Below are positions 1 to 9,841 of a stretch of 64,000 nucleotides of DNA, in pieces (the stretch's first letter is position 1; each line of letters starts with the position of its first letter). This DNA is from Brachyhypopomus gauderio (taxonomy: Eukaryota > Chordata > Actinopteri > Gymnotiformes > Hypopomidae). The notes beneath the pieces are model-generated. The model did not search any database, was not told the origin of the DNA, and saw only the letters and a program-made list of their open reading frames with translations. Both the position numbers and the translations under genes were made by a program. The DNA lies in the NCBI RefSeq assembly GCF_052324685.1, contig NC_135224.1, forward strand, positions 22,980,451 through 23,044,450, read 5' to 3'.

Positions 1-159
1 TCAATCCACTACTGATCATACTATGACACCCAATACATAATCTTCTACAAGGTACAGGCATATTGGTCCCCATCCTGTCATTAACATCAGACAGCAGTAC
101 TGACCCCCAGTCTGTAATTAACATGTGTCATTATTAATCCCTCGTCTTGTCTGTTACAG

Positions 160-249
160 ATTGAGAAGAAGACACGTGTCAAAGGGCCAGATTTAGATGC
201 CACACTTGCAGATGACCAGCACCTGCAGGACATCACTGGTGCCGTCAAG
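160..249 (+). CDS. dnah6: Dynein heavy chain tail exon (90 nt), isolated copy
   Basis: A 30-codon open exon bounded by an acceptor (ttacag) and a possible donor (aag|gttctc). It encodes a charged segment starting IEKKTRVKGPDLDA and ending ITGAVK. The same exon with the same 90-nt length occurs on the other strand at 30706-30795, next to exons that look like axonemal dynein heavy chain. I assign it to the N-terminal tail of that protein by context; this exon alone is not diagnostic. It is phase 0 at both ends. The donor is weak (GTTCTC), and a long CA tract follows within 15 bases. The symbol dnah6 is a best guess among axonemal heavy chains. Confidence 0.45.
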
Positions 250-263
250 GTTCTCAGTGTTCT

Positions 264-358
264 CCACCTATCCACACACACACACATACACACATACATA
301 CACACACACACATACACACACATACACATACACACACACACACATATATACACGCACA
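264..358. repeat. CA/TA-rich microsatellite
   Basis: Interrupted (CA)n with TACA units, immediately downstream of the dynein exon. Reading frames through it give only Thr-His or Val-Cys repeats and are not genes. Confidence 0.95.
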
Positions 359-420
359 CAATTTTTGGCAGAATTAAGGTGATCTGATTGCAGGCTGAGA
401 GACACCACCTGCCCATCAAT

Positions 421-736
421 CATGTTCATGTTTTCATGTTTACTTCCTGGTTGTAGTCTGTTGTCACACCTGGCTCCGCCCCCTATCTGTCTTACCTGCC
501 TCCTCCTCCTCTGGTCATTTCTACTTCTGTTTCTGTTTAGTTCCTCTGTTTTAGTTTCTATGGTTTCGGTTCTCTTCTCTCATTGGTTTCAGCTGTCATT
601 TGTTTTTGGTATTTATTCCTTGTGTTTCTAGGGTCAATGTCTGAATCAAGGTTTTGCTTTAGTTCCTGTTTCCTTGTCGTTCTTCATGTTGGTTTGCTGT
701 TTGTAACATGGTTGGAGTACAAGTGTGGTTGGAGTA
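421..736. other. T/C-rich segment, unassigned
   Basis: A pyrimidine-rich stretch with many ctgtttc/tgtttt runs and no credible gene. It is absent at the matching place in the paralogous block (near 51930), where a GT tract joins directly to the shared sequence, so it is either an insertion here or a deletion there. Its composition resembles the LTR-like sequences elsewhere in the window, but I found no matching ends. Confidence 0.4.
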
Positions 737-970
737 CACATTTTCTTCACACCAACAGTAAATATGTTTTGCTACATCAAATCCGAAGCAACATTCAGCC
801 ACATGTGTTTTTGGTCGTTGGATCAATACTGCAGGTCCGGGTGCAGATACAGTAACATAGTTCAGTAGGAACCTGCTTTAAGGCCTCACAATACTAATGG
901 AGAGTGTGTCTGTATTTATGGAGCAACAGATAAGCAGCAAAGTATTTATGATCAACAGAGCCTTCACAAT

Positions 971-997
971 GTGTGTGTGTGTGTGTGTGTGTGTGTG
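971..997. repeat. (GT)n microsatellite
   Basis: Pure GT run just upstream of the exon acceptor. The paralogue at 52161-52199 is longer. Confidence 0.95.
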
Positions 998-1001
998 ATA
1001 G

Positions 1002-1127
1002 GAGAAATGTCATCGCCAGCACAAGGACGTTTTGTCCATTAATCCAAAGAGAGTCGTGGGTTTGCTGCTAGTGGACACGTCCCAGCTGAAGAACCAACTC
1101 ACCCCATCACTACTGCGCTGCCTAGAG
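1002..1127 (+). CDS. dnah6: Dynein heavy chain N-terminal (DHC_N1-type) exon, 126 nt
   Basis: A 42-codon phase-0 exon with acceptor gatag and donor gag|gttac. It reads EKCHRQHKDVL, then VVGLLLVDTSQLKNQL, then TPSLLRCLE. The pattern of a short hydrophobic strand, VDT..LK, then P..LRCLE is the classic tail motif of dynein heavy chains (IGL..ID...LK..L.PSPLRCLE). This is the most diagnostic dynein exon in the window. A copy with identical boundaries lies at 52204-52329. No downstream exon is visible in the following 3.5 kb, so this is an orphaned exon in a duplicated block. Dynein heavy chain identity is firm; the exact paralogue (DNAH6 rather than another axonemal chain) is inferred. Confidence 0.72.
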
Positions 1128-1275
1128 GTTACACACACATACATGCACACACAAACACACACACACACACGTACACACACATGCATACACACACATATAT
1201 ACACACGCACACACACACGCACACACACACACGCATACACACATGCATATACATACACACATGCACTTAAACACA
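1128..1275. repeat. CA-rich microsatellite
   Basis: Interrupted CACA/TACA tract starting at the exon donor. Confidence 0.95.
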
Positions 1276-1283
1276 CACTTTAA

Positions 1284-1595
1284 CAATTACAGTTTTTTGT
1301 AGACGCTTAGACCCAATTTCTGAAACTATGGCCCTTTTGCACACAGCAACCAATGCTACACACACAACAGGCAAAACATCTCACACTTTTGGAAAATGCA
1401 CACACTTCAACCAAAACTCTTGCCAAAACTGTATTTTTGCATCCAAACACTAGACACAAATATCAGATGATTAGTCTTTCATATATGTGACTACACACTG
1501 AAGTGACAAATGGAAAACACTACTACCATGTGTTTGAGTGTTTAGATTGTAGGTCTGTCAGAGGTCTCACATATACATGTATATTCACAAATATA
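1284..1595. mobile_element. DNA-transposon fragment, class uncertain
   Basis: A segment beginning at caattacagttttttgtag with no coding potential, repeated at 52490-52800. Its style (A/T-rich with scattered acacac and tttttgtag) resembles the terminal regions of the IS630-like elements at 33000-33480 and 44790-45480. I could not find matching inverted ends. Confidence 0.35.
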
Positions 1596-1735
1596 CACTA
1601 CCGTTCAAAAGTTTGGGGTCACCTAGACAATTTTGTGTTTTCCCTGAAATCTCATACTTTTATTTATCAAATGAGTTGCAAAATGAATAGAAATATAGTC
1701 CAGACATTGACAAGGTAGAAATAATGTTTTTTTTT
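1596..1735. mobile_element. Tc1-like terminal repeat fragment
   Basis: Starts tacactaccgttcaaaagt followed by ttggggtcac, a common end sequence of fish Tc1-like elements. The opposite end and any transposase are missing. A paralogous copy begins at about 52806. Confidence 0.6.
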
Positions 1736-1784
1736 TTTTTTTTTTATAATTTTCTACTTTTTTACTCTCAGCGCAATTGAAAAA

Positions 1785-1935
1785 AGAAAAAAAAAACACT
1801 CCGTCACGAGTGTTACGTTCGCCAACCCCCACCCCCCCCCCCCCCCACCCCCCCCCCCCCGCTGTGGTCACCCCCGACCCCCGGACCACAGGTCAAGGAT
1901 ATCTGCCAAATTTGGCCCGCGGAACAATACCCCTG
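1785..1935. mobile_element. hAT-like MITE end with poly-C tract
   Basis: Contains cactccgtcacgagtgttac, then a long C run, then ccggaccacaggtcaaggat and a terminal cccctg. The same order is seen in the complete element at 24632-25463 and in the copy at about 52990-53145. Here ten bases near the end are missing relative to the 53 kb copy. Confidence 0.6.
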
Positions 1936-2006
1936 GTATAGAGGATAGGTCTACTTATCTATTCTCATTTTGAAATGTCTGGATGTACACAAATATCGTT
2001 AGTAAC

Positions 2007-2010
<4 letters not shown>

Positions 2011-2067
<57 letters not shown>
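2011..2067. repeat. (GT)n microsatellite, long allele
   Basis: About 29 GT units; the paralogous site at 53217-53234 has only about 9. Confidence 0.95.
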
Positions 2068-2068
<1 letters not shown>

Positions 2069-2149
2069 AAATGAAGGATTAGAATCAATAATGACAACCA
2101 CGTTTGTTTGTTTTTTATTTGTGGTATTTGGGTGTAACTGAAAAATAAT

Positions 2150-2700
2150 CTACTGTAATTGGAATATAAGACCAATTGCTTCTTGGTGCTTTGGGTTCAA
2201 GAAGCAATATCTCAGTTTTATCTGAATTTAGGAGAAGAAAATTAAGATTTCATCCATTTTTTATTTCCTGGACACAGTTCTCAATTTTTGGAGTAGTATT
2301 GACATAATCTGGATTAGAAGATATATACAGCTGAATTTAATCTGTCTCCAGCCTTTTGAGTAGAATGTTGTGATCAGTGGTGTTAAAAGCAGCTCTAAGG
2401 TGTAAGAGAATAAGAAACATGTCTTCTATCACAGGATATTAAGCGATCATTAACTACTTTAGTCAACATGGTTTCAGTGTTGTGGTGGGGTCTAAATCCA
2501 GAGTTGCAAAGGAAATACTTTTTCTAGAGCTTTGGAAATAAAGGACAGATTAGAGATTGGCCTATATTTGGACAGTTCCTGGGGATTAAGACCAGGGTTC
2601 TTTTTTAATTTATGGTTTAATGACTGCATGTTCAATTGATTTGAGGGTGTAGCCTAGGTTCCATATTACTATGCAGTAGTTCTTTGAGTAGACAAATTGG
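2150..2700 (-). pseudogene. L2-clade LINE reverse transcriptase relic
   Basis: Read on the minus strand this gives broken pieces of a reverse transcriptase: a YRPISNLSFISKALEK block, then NSGFRPHHNTETML, then AAFNTTDHNILLKRLE. These match in order RT blocks 1-3 of L2/CR1/Rex1-type LINEs (YRPISNLP...LEK, QSGFR..HSTETAL, AAFDTVDH..LL.RL). Frameshifts and stops separate every block and the catalytic FADD region is not visible, so it is an old, dead copy. The same relic lies in the duplicate at about 53345-53900. Confidence 0.7.
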
Positions 2701-4601
2701 TACAGCATCCAGTATACATTTGCAGGGTTTGATCAATCTTATCATTAAAGAAGTTCATAAAACTATTACTGCTGCATTCCTGTGAGATTAGAGACTCAAT
2801 TTGGGCATGATTCCTAGTTAGATTCAATACAATTTTGAAGAGGAGTCATGGATTGTTTTTATGTTTAATTAACAGGTAATCTAAAAACAAAACGAGTTCA
2901 CAAGTTGAATTAAAGTTATTCAAATTCTCATGTAGGGATTGATCTACTAACTGGGAATCCCAAGGAAGAACAACAGGTACAGAGAGCTGAATGAAGCCTA
3001 TGACATTAAAAGTATGTTGTACCTGGTATAGAAAAATTTATTGGCATAAATCCTGAAAGGAGCATATCATAGATATAGATTATCAGAGTTAAAGATGCCA
3101 ACACATAAATGATTTTATTGGAACATTTTAGATTGGAGAATAAACAAAAGATTTTGAACCAAATCTCATCTATCTTGTATTTCTACAATTAAGAGGGTTC
3201 TGTGAAGCAGAGTTTGATTTCGTCCAACAGTAGTTGGAAAACTAATATAGATGCGGTCTATAACAACCCAACAGTCAGTTGAAATGACCTCTTCCACAGC
3301 ACAAATTACTTAATCAAAGATAGTGCTATGCAACTCACTCCTATAAGTAGGCAAGACAAATCTTTAATCTTTCCACTTAGCCCAGTTGTTTGAAAATCTC
3401 TGATTGATTCATCATTTGATTTGGGAGCCATTAATCATGGCGCCCAAAGTCAAGAGACCAATTAATGATACATTTTTCTGTGGAACTCAAAAGCTCAACC
3501 CAAACCCACCTGCCCCCAGCAGTGAGTGATCAACCCACATATTGTTACTGACAAATCCAGTATGTCAAAAATGTAATAATATTGTATTTTGCTGCTGCAT
3601 TTTACTTATTTTTCTTTACACTAAAAACATCACATTGTACTGATTTGGGAACTCTATGATCTCTATAACCTTATTTACAATAAAAACACACAGAGGAGGA
3701 ATCAAAGCAGTAATGGACTCACAGGCTGGATAAATGAAAAAGATGAAGCAAGGCATCTGGATGTGAATATTTTCATTTGGTTCCATCAGAGAAGAGTTTG
3801 GGTTTTCGTCAGTATGGGAACTGAAGTTTCGACTCTAGCTACTGCAGTTTTCCCAAACATAAAGACACAGGCCGTGCAGAACACACACTCAGTCTGAAGT
3901 GACAGTATGTAAAAGATTTCTGAGAATTTGTCACGACTGTTCCTGTGTTTACCGGGGCCGGAAATAGTGCTTGGGCCATTCTGTAATGACATACTCCTGA
4001 AAAATGACATGTTATCGCCTATCCTTTATAATTGTTGATACAGGTCAATATTTAGGTTAAAGGGTTTAACACAAACCACATTTTTCACATGTGAATGTTT
4101 GAACTGAATTATTTATCCTTTACTCTCTGGACACAATGTTCAAAAACATACCAAAAGATGACAAACCCAACATTACTTTGAACCAGCCATCTCTATGTCT
4201 TCATGCTTGTCTGCAGGGACATCTGGTCTGCAGGGACTCCTGCAGGGTTTTGTGAGGAATTACAGTATGTGCTACAGTACTGAATTTCAGTCTTTTCTTT
4301 CATTTAGAAAGAAAGAAAAAAGACCCTGACCCTGATAGTCAAAATTAGATCAGCAATAACATATATTTTGTTGATTCCAAATAGTATTATGAAAATTGTA
4401 ATTGAATTAATGAGTAAAGGAAAGCACAAATCTGAAAAGTTATTGTTAACCTTTAGAAAAGTTGCTTTTTCCCCTGCTTATGTGATATGTCTCACTAGGG
4501 GGTGACATTGCTCCATAGTCAATAAGGTATTAGAAGGTCAGGCAGTTGAGGTTGAGTCATATTGACTTCATGTATTTGCACACACATACATAAAGCTTCA
4601 T

Positions 4602-5210
4602 CCTGTGGTTGAAATTCTGTAAACCTTAAATGGTGAACACAATAAAAGTCAGAAGCAGTTGGGTAAGGTAATAAAGAAAGTACTTAAGTAAGTATGGATT
4701 AATCCAGAGATCTCAGTTACATACACACAAGGCATCTGCAAAAGAGGGCCAATTCCCCTCTCGCAGGAACAGGATCCGGGAACTCTTTTATTTTGAAGGG
4801 TGCGTTCCGGGAACTGTCTGCCTCGATCCGGTAACTTTCAAGCCTACTAATTATTATGTTATGAAGAAATCCGTCTGCCTTGAACCAATTAATTGAACAA
4901 ATAATTCTATAAAAGACATTTTTTAAACACAAGATCCACATTCAGGCTTCCTAAATCACATAAGAGCTCTCCTTTTTAGCGATGCCTTTCCACATCTCCC
5001 CCATAAAGCATCCACCCACCCCTCACACGGCCCTAGTCCAAAGTCATGGGCATTTTTATTATTATACACAAAAATATAATAAAACAACACAAATAAATTG
5101 CAAATCAGTTTTATGGTTTATGTGGGTCATTAATTAAATTATTTATTACATTTTACAATAAAAAATAGAAATGGTTGATGGGAAATATTTTGTGTTACGT
5201 AGATACCTAA
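4602..5210. other. Unassigned A/T-rich sequence
   Basis: Beyond the end of the duplicated block. No coding frame, element end or repeat that I can support. Confidence 0.5.
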
Positions 5211-5295
5211 ATTTGCCACAATTTAGGGAAAACTGACATACCACAAAGGCGGGGGGCCTTTTTGGTATGTCAGTTTTCCCTAAATTGTGGCAAAT
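5211..5295. repeat. Near-perfect 39-bp inverted repeat (hairpin)
   Basis: Left arm 5211-5249 and right arm 5257-5295 are reverse complements with one mismatch, separated by a 7-base G-rich loop. The arms start atttgccacaatttaggg. With a loop this small it could form a strong hairpin; it may be a fold-back transposon end or a very recent palindrome. Confidence 0.9.
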
Positions 5296-5560
5296 AAAGA
5301 AATTATTGCGATAAACGATAATATTGTCATTTTAAAGTGCCATTATAGAATTTTTTCTTGCTTCTGGGCTCCCCAAAGGAGCTTTAAGACAATGTGCCAC
5401 AATAATAATATAGTAGCATAATAATACAATTACGCCAGTTTGCAGTAATGTAATGTATTGAAAAGCTCATGTATGAGGTCATATTTGAGCTTGACCACAT
5501 ATCTGTAGTGGCAGAATAAAATGAGATGTCTTTAATGAAACGACTGAGTTGTTCTGGGTT
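5296..5560. other. Unassigned A/T-rich sequence
   Basis: Contains ttattgcgataaacgataat and several AAT runs; possibly old MITE sequence. No gene seen. Confidence 0.4.
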
Positions 5561-5886
5561 CAGGGTTGCCAGGTCCTACATAAATATCCCGCACAAAGTC
5601 CCGCCCTTCAGAAGCCTGAACTAGCCCGCCCCAAAGCACAAAGTTGTCGACAGGGGGGGTGACGGCAAGTGCAAGCTGTCGACGGGGGGGGGGGGGGGGG
5701 CGTAAAATGTAGACAAATTAAGTATTATATCGTGATCGATTCTTAGTGTTGACTTGTAACTTTCGCGGTTAGCCCAACTCAAACGTAGCCCAAAAAACCG
5801 TACCCCGCGACTCCAGAATTTTTACCCGCGGCTGGATTTTCAAACAAGCCCAATTGGGCGTGAAAACCGCGAACCTGGCAACTCTG
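5561..5886. mobile_element. hAT-type MITE (CAGGGTTGCCAGGT ends)
   Basis: Begins CAGGGTTGCCAGGT and ends ACCTGGCAACTCTG, its imperfect inverse. The flanking 8-mers tctgggtt and cttgggtt differ at one or two positions and are consistent with an aged hAT-type target duplication. It is non-coding with an internal poly-G run. Confidence 0.8.
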
Positions 5887-5934
5887 CTTGGGTTGAAGGA
5901 ACGCTGAGATGCATCCAATTGCACAGCCGGAGAG

Positions 5935-6062
5935 CCAACTGCAGTTCTAGACCTGCAGTTTTAGACCTGCAGTTCTAGACGTACTGTAGTTTTAGATATG
6001 CAACCCCTAGCGGCTCGGAATGTAGCTAACGACAGCCAACTGCAGTTCTAGACCAGCAGTTC
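5935..6062. repeat. Short direct repeats of ctgcagttctagac
   Basis: The 14-mer ctgcagttctagac and close variants occur about four times. The block from ccaattgcacagccggagag to ttctagacgt is repeated in inverted orientation at 17962-18045, beyond the far side of the gypsy element. Confidence 0.85.
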
Positions 6063-6470
6063 CAATGCATGCCGTAGGCTCAGGGGCTTGTATATTGTAA
6101 TAATCCATTGTATAAAGAGTTTATTTGTTAAATATGCCCATTGATTCTCAATAGTTTTAGCCAAAACATTTGACAAGTTTTAAACGATAATGTACACCAT
6201 ATTTTGTATTTAAATAGAAGTTGTACGCCTCATTTTCCCTGTTCTTTTAGGGAGTTTTGATTAATTTTGTCATTTACACACACAGCTTGTCTCCTGAAGA
6301 TATTTTATTTTTAATTAAACTACTGGATTACTGGCATAGGCTATTTTGTATTAAAAATCAGCAAAAATTGCATAATGTCCGGATGCTTTCAGTGAGTCAT
6401 ACGTTTCCAGAATGTTAGGAGTGATTTATTTTACTCGTATACCTTCATTGGCATGCAACTAGCAAATATT
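6063..6470. other. Unassigned A/T-rich sequence
   Basis: No coding frame or element end recognised. Confidence 0.4.
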
Positions 6471-6479
6471 ATGTGATAC

Positions 6480-6700
6480 TTGGGGTTTTTCGCTCACACG
6501 CCACACATCCGATTTCTCACGCCGAAAAAAAAAATCTAGTTTATTTACCTCTGATCCATATCTATGATTCAATGAGTTACCAGTTCGCTCTGGCGCAAAC
6601 ACTGGCGATTGATCGATCGCAATATAATACTTAATTTTTGTCCATGTTACTTTCGCTACACCCCCCCCCCCCCCCCCCCCCCCGGCAACAATTTACGAGA
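6480..6700. mobile_element. Truncated MITE with poly-C core
   Basis: Carries ctcacacgccacacatccga, gattcaatgagtt, gcgattgatcgatcgc and a 24-base C run. The same order is seen at 50000-50305 and, inverted, at about 44180-44450. The ends are not preserved here. Confidence 0.65.
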
Positions 6701-6724
6701 GACTAGCATTTCTCTCAGAGTCGA

Positions 6725-6900
6725 AGTAGCCATAAAGGTAGCCAGAACTAACGAACTAAGACACACTCACGCTAGCCAGATTCATCCTTCATGACATAAA
6801 CATTACGATAACACAAAAATGACCTTCAGACCGATCATATTTACATTTACATTTATGGCATTTAGCAGACTAAATATATGTCTATCATATATTAATATGC
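6725..6900. repeat. Direct repeat flanking the gypsy element (left copy)
   Basis: Shares gtagccataaaggtag, ccagattcatccttcatgac and tctatcatatatta with 17735-17870 in the same orientation. The left copy has gained a short SINE-tail fragment (catttatggcatttagcaga). Confidence 0.8.
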
Positions 6901-7034
6901 TCAATTGTATCAATATTCAGAACATAGTCTGGGTTCTTATGGGTTAATAATGATGGGGAAATGCTTCTTTAGCTTGCTTACTACTTTTAGTATTAATAGT
7001 AGCGTAGTAAGTGCTAATTTCCTTCCTTTAAGTT

Positions 7035-7213
7035 TGTGGTGTATTAATGACGAGACGGTTTGCACGCGTTTAACCACGTTTACTGAAAACTTGCATAGCC
7101 AAATTACAACATGCCAAAAGTAGGCTCACGTTCTGGCGCGCATCTGTCTGGGCATGCGCATATCACATAGAACATGGGAAACTACGGAGAGCCCATAAGC
7201 TCAATATACCACA
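7035..7213 (-). repeat. 3' LTR of the gypsy element
   Basis: 179 bp, ends TGTGGT/ACCACA. The target duplication AAGTT is at 7030-7034. Confidence 0.95.
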
Positions 7214-7232
7214 TCACCTCCCCCTTTACTTT
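7214..7232 (-). promoter_or_regulatory. Polypurine tract of the gypsy element
   Basis: On the element strand a purine run (aaagggggaggtga) lies directly upstream of the 3' LTR, the expected place for the plus-strand primer. Confidence 0.85.
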
Positions 7233-7414
7233 AAAGGTAACTTAGACATCCCAAATCATATTAAATATATCTTCCCCATTACTTTAACAATAAATACATT
7301 ACTATGCATTAAGATTAGAATGATCAACATTACCCATACTACATAATAAACTCAACTGAATGCTTTAACTGTAACTTAAACTAAACATCAGCATACAGCC
7401 TCCTATCACTACAC

Positions 7415-8164
7415 TCAGTCCTGATAACGTTGAGGTACTTTTGGGGTACGCTGGGAGCGTCTTAGGGTCACTGCAACAGGATCAGGCGGCTCAGCTGGGT
7501 CTGGCCGTTCAGGTGCTGGGGATGCTTTGAAACTGCTCTCCATCGGCTCAGTCTCCTCAGCAACCTCCTCAGATTGCAGATCTGGAAGCCCCCCAGAACG
7601 GCGAGGTCTCAGCTGGTCTCCGTGGCGCCGGTATTCTTGATCCGTCGCTTCTCCACGGACCTTGTAGGACACAGGCCCTGACTGCTGGGTGATGACCCCT
7701 GGGATCCATCTTGGTGTTTCGCCAGCAGTGTTTCGCAGGTAGACTTGCTCGTCAACGTCGAACTGCCTGTCCAACGCTTTTCTGTCATGTCTTTCTTTCT
7801 GCAGATACTGCTTCCTCCTCACAGTTTCTTGAATGTTTGGTTTCAGAAAGTCCAGCCTGGTTCTGACATGTCTTTTCAAGAACACATCAGCAGGTGACTC
7901 GCCTGTTGTGCTGTTGGGAGTTGTGCGATACCGTAGCAGGAAGTGAGAGACTTTGTCTTCAATGCTCAAATCTTCTCTTGCCAGCTTTTTCATGCCAGCC
8001 TTGAACGTTGAGACGTATCTCTCGTCTAGGCCGTTTGTGGCTGGGTGCCTCGGAGCACCGGTCGTGTGGAGGATTCCATTTCTCCTCGCGAACTGTTGGA
8101 ACTCATCAGACATAAAGGTTGTTGCATTGTCTGTGACAATCTGTTCAGGGACTCTATGATGCAA
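7415..8164 (-). pseudogene. Gypsy integrase, C-terminal part after a frameshift
   Basis: About 249 residues continuing the retroviral-type integrase of the gypsy element. The segment begins near VPEQIVTDNATTF, which holds the second core aspartate (TDN). NGLDERYVSTFK follows, with the core glutamate about 35 residues later. Then comes a basic C-terminal region with a VYLRN..GETPRWIPG GPY/H-type block and a polar Pro/Glu tail ending near PQRYQD. The frame is offset from the upstream integrase part, with the break near 8155-8175, so the two halves cannot make one protein without a frameshift. All three catalytic acidic residues are still present across the two parts. Confidence 0.88.
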
Positions 8165-9815
8165 AAAGTCTCTTTAGTCTGGTGATGGTTGCAGAGGAGG
8201 TTATTTGTGTCATGTTGTAAACCTCCAGCCATTTTGAGAATGCGTCAACTACAATCATGAACATGTGGCCCAAGAATGGCCCTGCAAAGTCAATGTGAAG
8301 TCTCTTCCACACATCTCCTGGAAATTCCCAAGGGTGCAGTGGCACGTGGCGCGGCATTCCCTGCTCTAGCTGGCACGTTTCACATCCTTTGCATACTTTC
8401 TCAATGTCCATATCAATATGTGGCCACCAGACGTATTGCCGTGCAATTGCCTTCATTTTCACAATGCCAGGGTGCCCACTGTGGATTTCTTTAAGCATGG
8501 CAGCTCTGAGCTTCGCTGGTGCAATCACTCTCGTGCCCCACAGCACACACCCCTGCTCCACAGAGAGTTCATCACGCCTTTTGTGGTACCCTTTCAGTTC
8601 TTCAGGTATTTCTTTTGGCCACCCTTCCATGATGAATCTGTGCAGCTTTGAGAGCTCTGTGTCAGTTCTCGTTACCTTGGCAATGTGCTTTGCGGTCAGC
8701 AGCACGCCCTCTAAGTGTTCACATATCAGTGCGTCGACATAGGCGGAGATTGTTTCTGTTCCAGCATCTTTGGTCTCTGGTAGCGGCACACGAGACAACC
8801 CGTCAGCGTTGCCATGTTTCTCTGACTGACGGTAAACAATGTAGTAGTTGTATGCCGACAATACGATGGCCCATCTCTGAATCCGGGCTGCTGCCATCGT
8901 GGGAAGCCCTTTATGTTCTCCGAACAAAGTCAATAGTGGCCTATGGTCTGTGACCAGATTAAACTGACGTCCCCAAAGGTATTGGTGAAACTTCTTAACA
9001 CCATACACAAGGCTTAGGGCCTCTTTCTCAATTTGCGAATACTTCTTCTCTGCTGGAGAGAAAGTACGTGAAGCATAAGCAATTGGATGCTCTTTTCCAT
9101 CTGATGTTGTGTGCTGGATTACGGCTCCAATGCCATAAGCTGAAGCGTCACATGCAAGGGTCAATGGCAGGCTCTGATCATAGTGCACTAACACTTTGTC
9201 ACTTGTCAGAAGTTCTTTACATTTGTTGAATGCATCTTGTTCAGCTTTCTTCCATTTCCATGTGATTTGCTCTTTCAGCAAATTATAAAGTGGCACTAGA
9301 ACAGTACTTTGCTGTGGCACGAAACGGCCATAGTAGTTAACTAGGCCTAGAAAAGCTCGTAGCTCTTTCACATTTGTAGGTGTGGGTGCGTCATGTATTG
9401 CTCTCACCTTGTCTTTGGATGGGTACACCCCCTTTTTGTCCAGGACATGGCCCAGGTACTCGATTTGGGTCTTTCCAAACTCGCACTTTGACTTTTTCAC
9501 CCGCAGGCCATTCTCTTGTAAGCGTTGCAGGACTCTGTCAAGGTTCTTCAGATGCTCTGCCTCATCCCTTCCCATTATGAGCAGATCATCAAGATAAACA
9601 ACCACGTTCAGGTTCTTCATCAGACTCTCCATTACTCTCTGAAAGATGCTAACAGCAGAGTTAATGCCAAAGCAAAGACGATTATACACAAACAAGCCCT
9701 TATGGGTGTTGATTGTTGTGTATTTTTTAAAATCTTCGTCAAGGAACACTTGCTGGTAAGTTGAGGCTAGGTCGATTTTAGAAAACAACTTGCCACCACT
9801 CAGCGTTGCCAGCAC
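8154..9815 (-). pseudogene. Gypsy RT - RNase H - integrase N-terminal part
   Basis: About 553 residues open. Domain order: RT fingers/palm (FSKIDLASTYQQ near residue 12; CFGINSAVSIFQRVM; catalytic VVVYLDDLLIMG near residue 75), thumb and connection, RNase H (LTLACDASAYGIGAVIQ near 220; TDHRPLLTLFGEHKG near 292), then the integrase zinc domain (HSGHPGIVKMKAIARQ...CKGCETC, an H-H-C-C set) and the first core aspartate in IDFAGPF. The start is artificial: the Tc1 element at 9842-11449 cuts the RT just upstream of the FSKID motif. A frameshift near 8160 ends the frame within integrase. Confidence 0.93.
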
Positions 9816-9841
9816 TTCTTCAATGCGTGGCAGTGGGTATA

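Larger units (their letters stand above)
737..4601. repeat. Segmental duplication unit I (paralogue of 51938-55869)
   Basis: From cacattttcttcacaccaac to aaagcttcatcc the sequence runs collinear and near-identical with 51938-55869, apart from small indels and microsatellite length changes. It carries one dynein exon, transposon fragments and an L2-like relic. Similarity stops abruptly after about position 4601, where the two blocks continue into unrelated sequence. Confidence 0.93.

Noticed and set aside
87..419. Minus-strand frame rich in Val-Cys repeats
   Set aside because: It is the antisense reading of a CA microsatellite and of a real exon on the + strand.
8276..9764. Several + strand frames of 66-117 codons
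   Set aside because: Antisense shadows of the gypsy RT-integrase frame.
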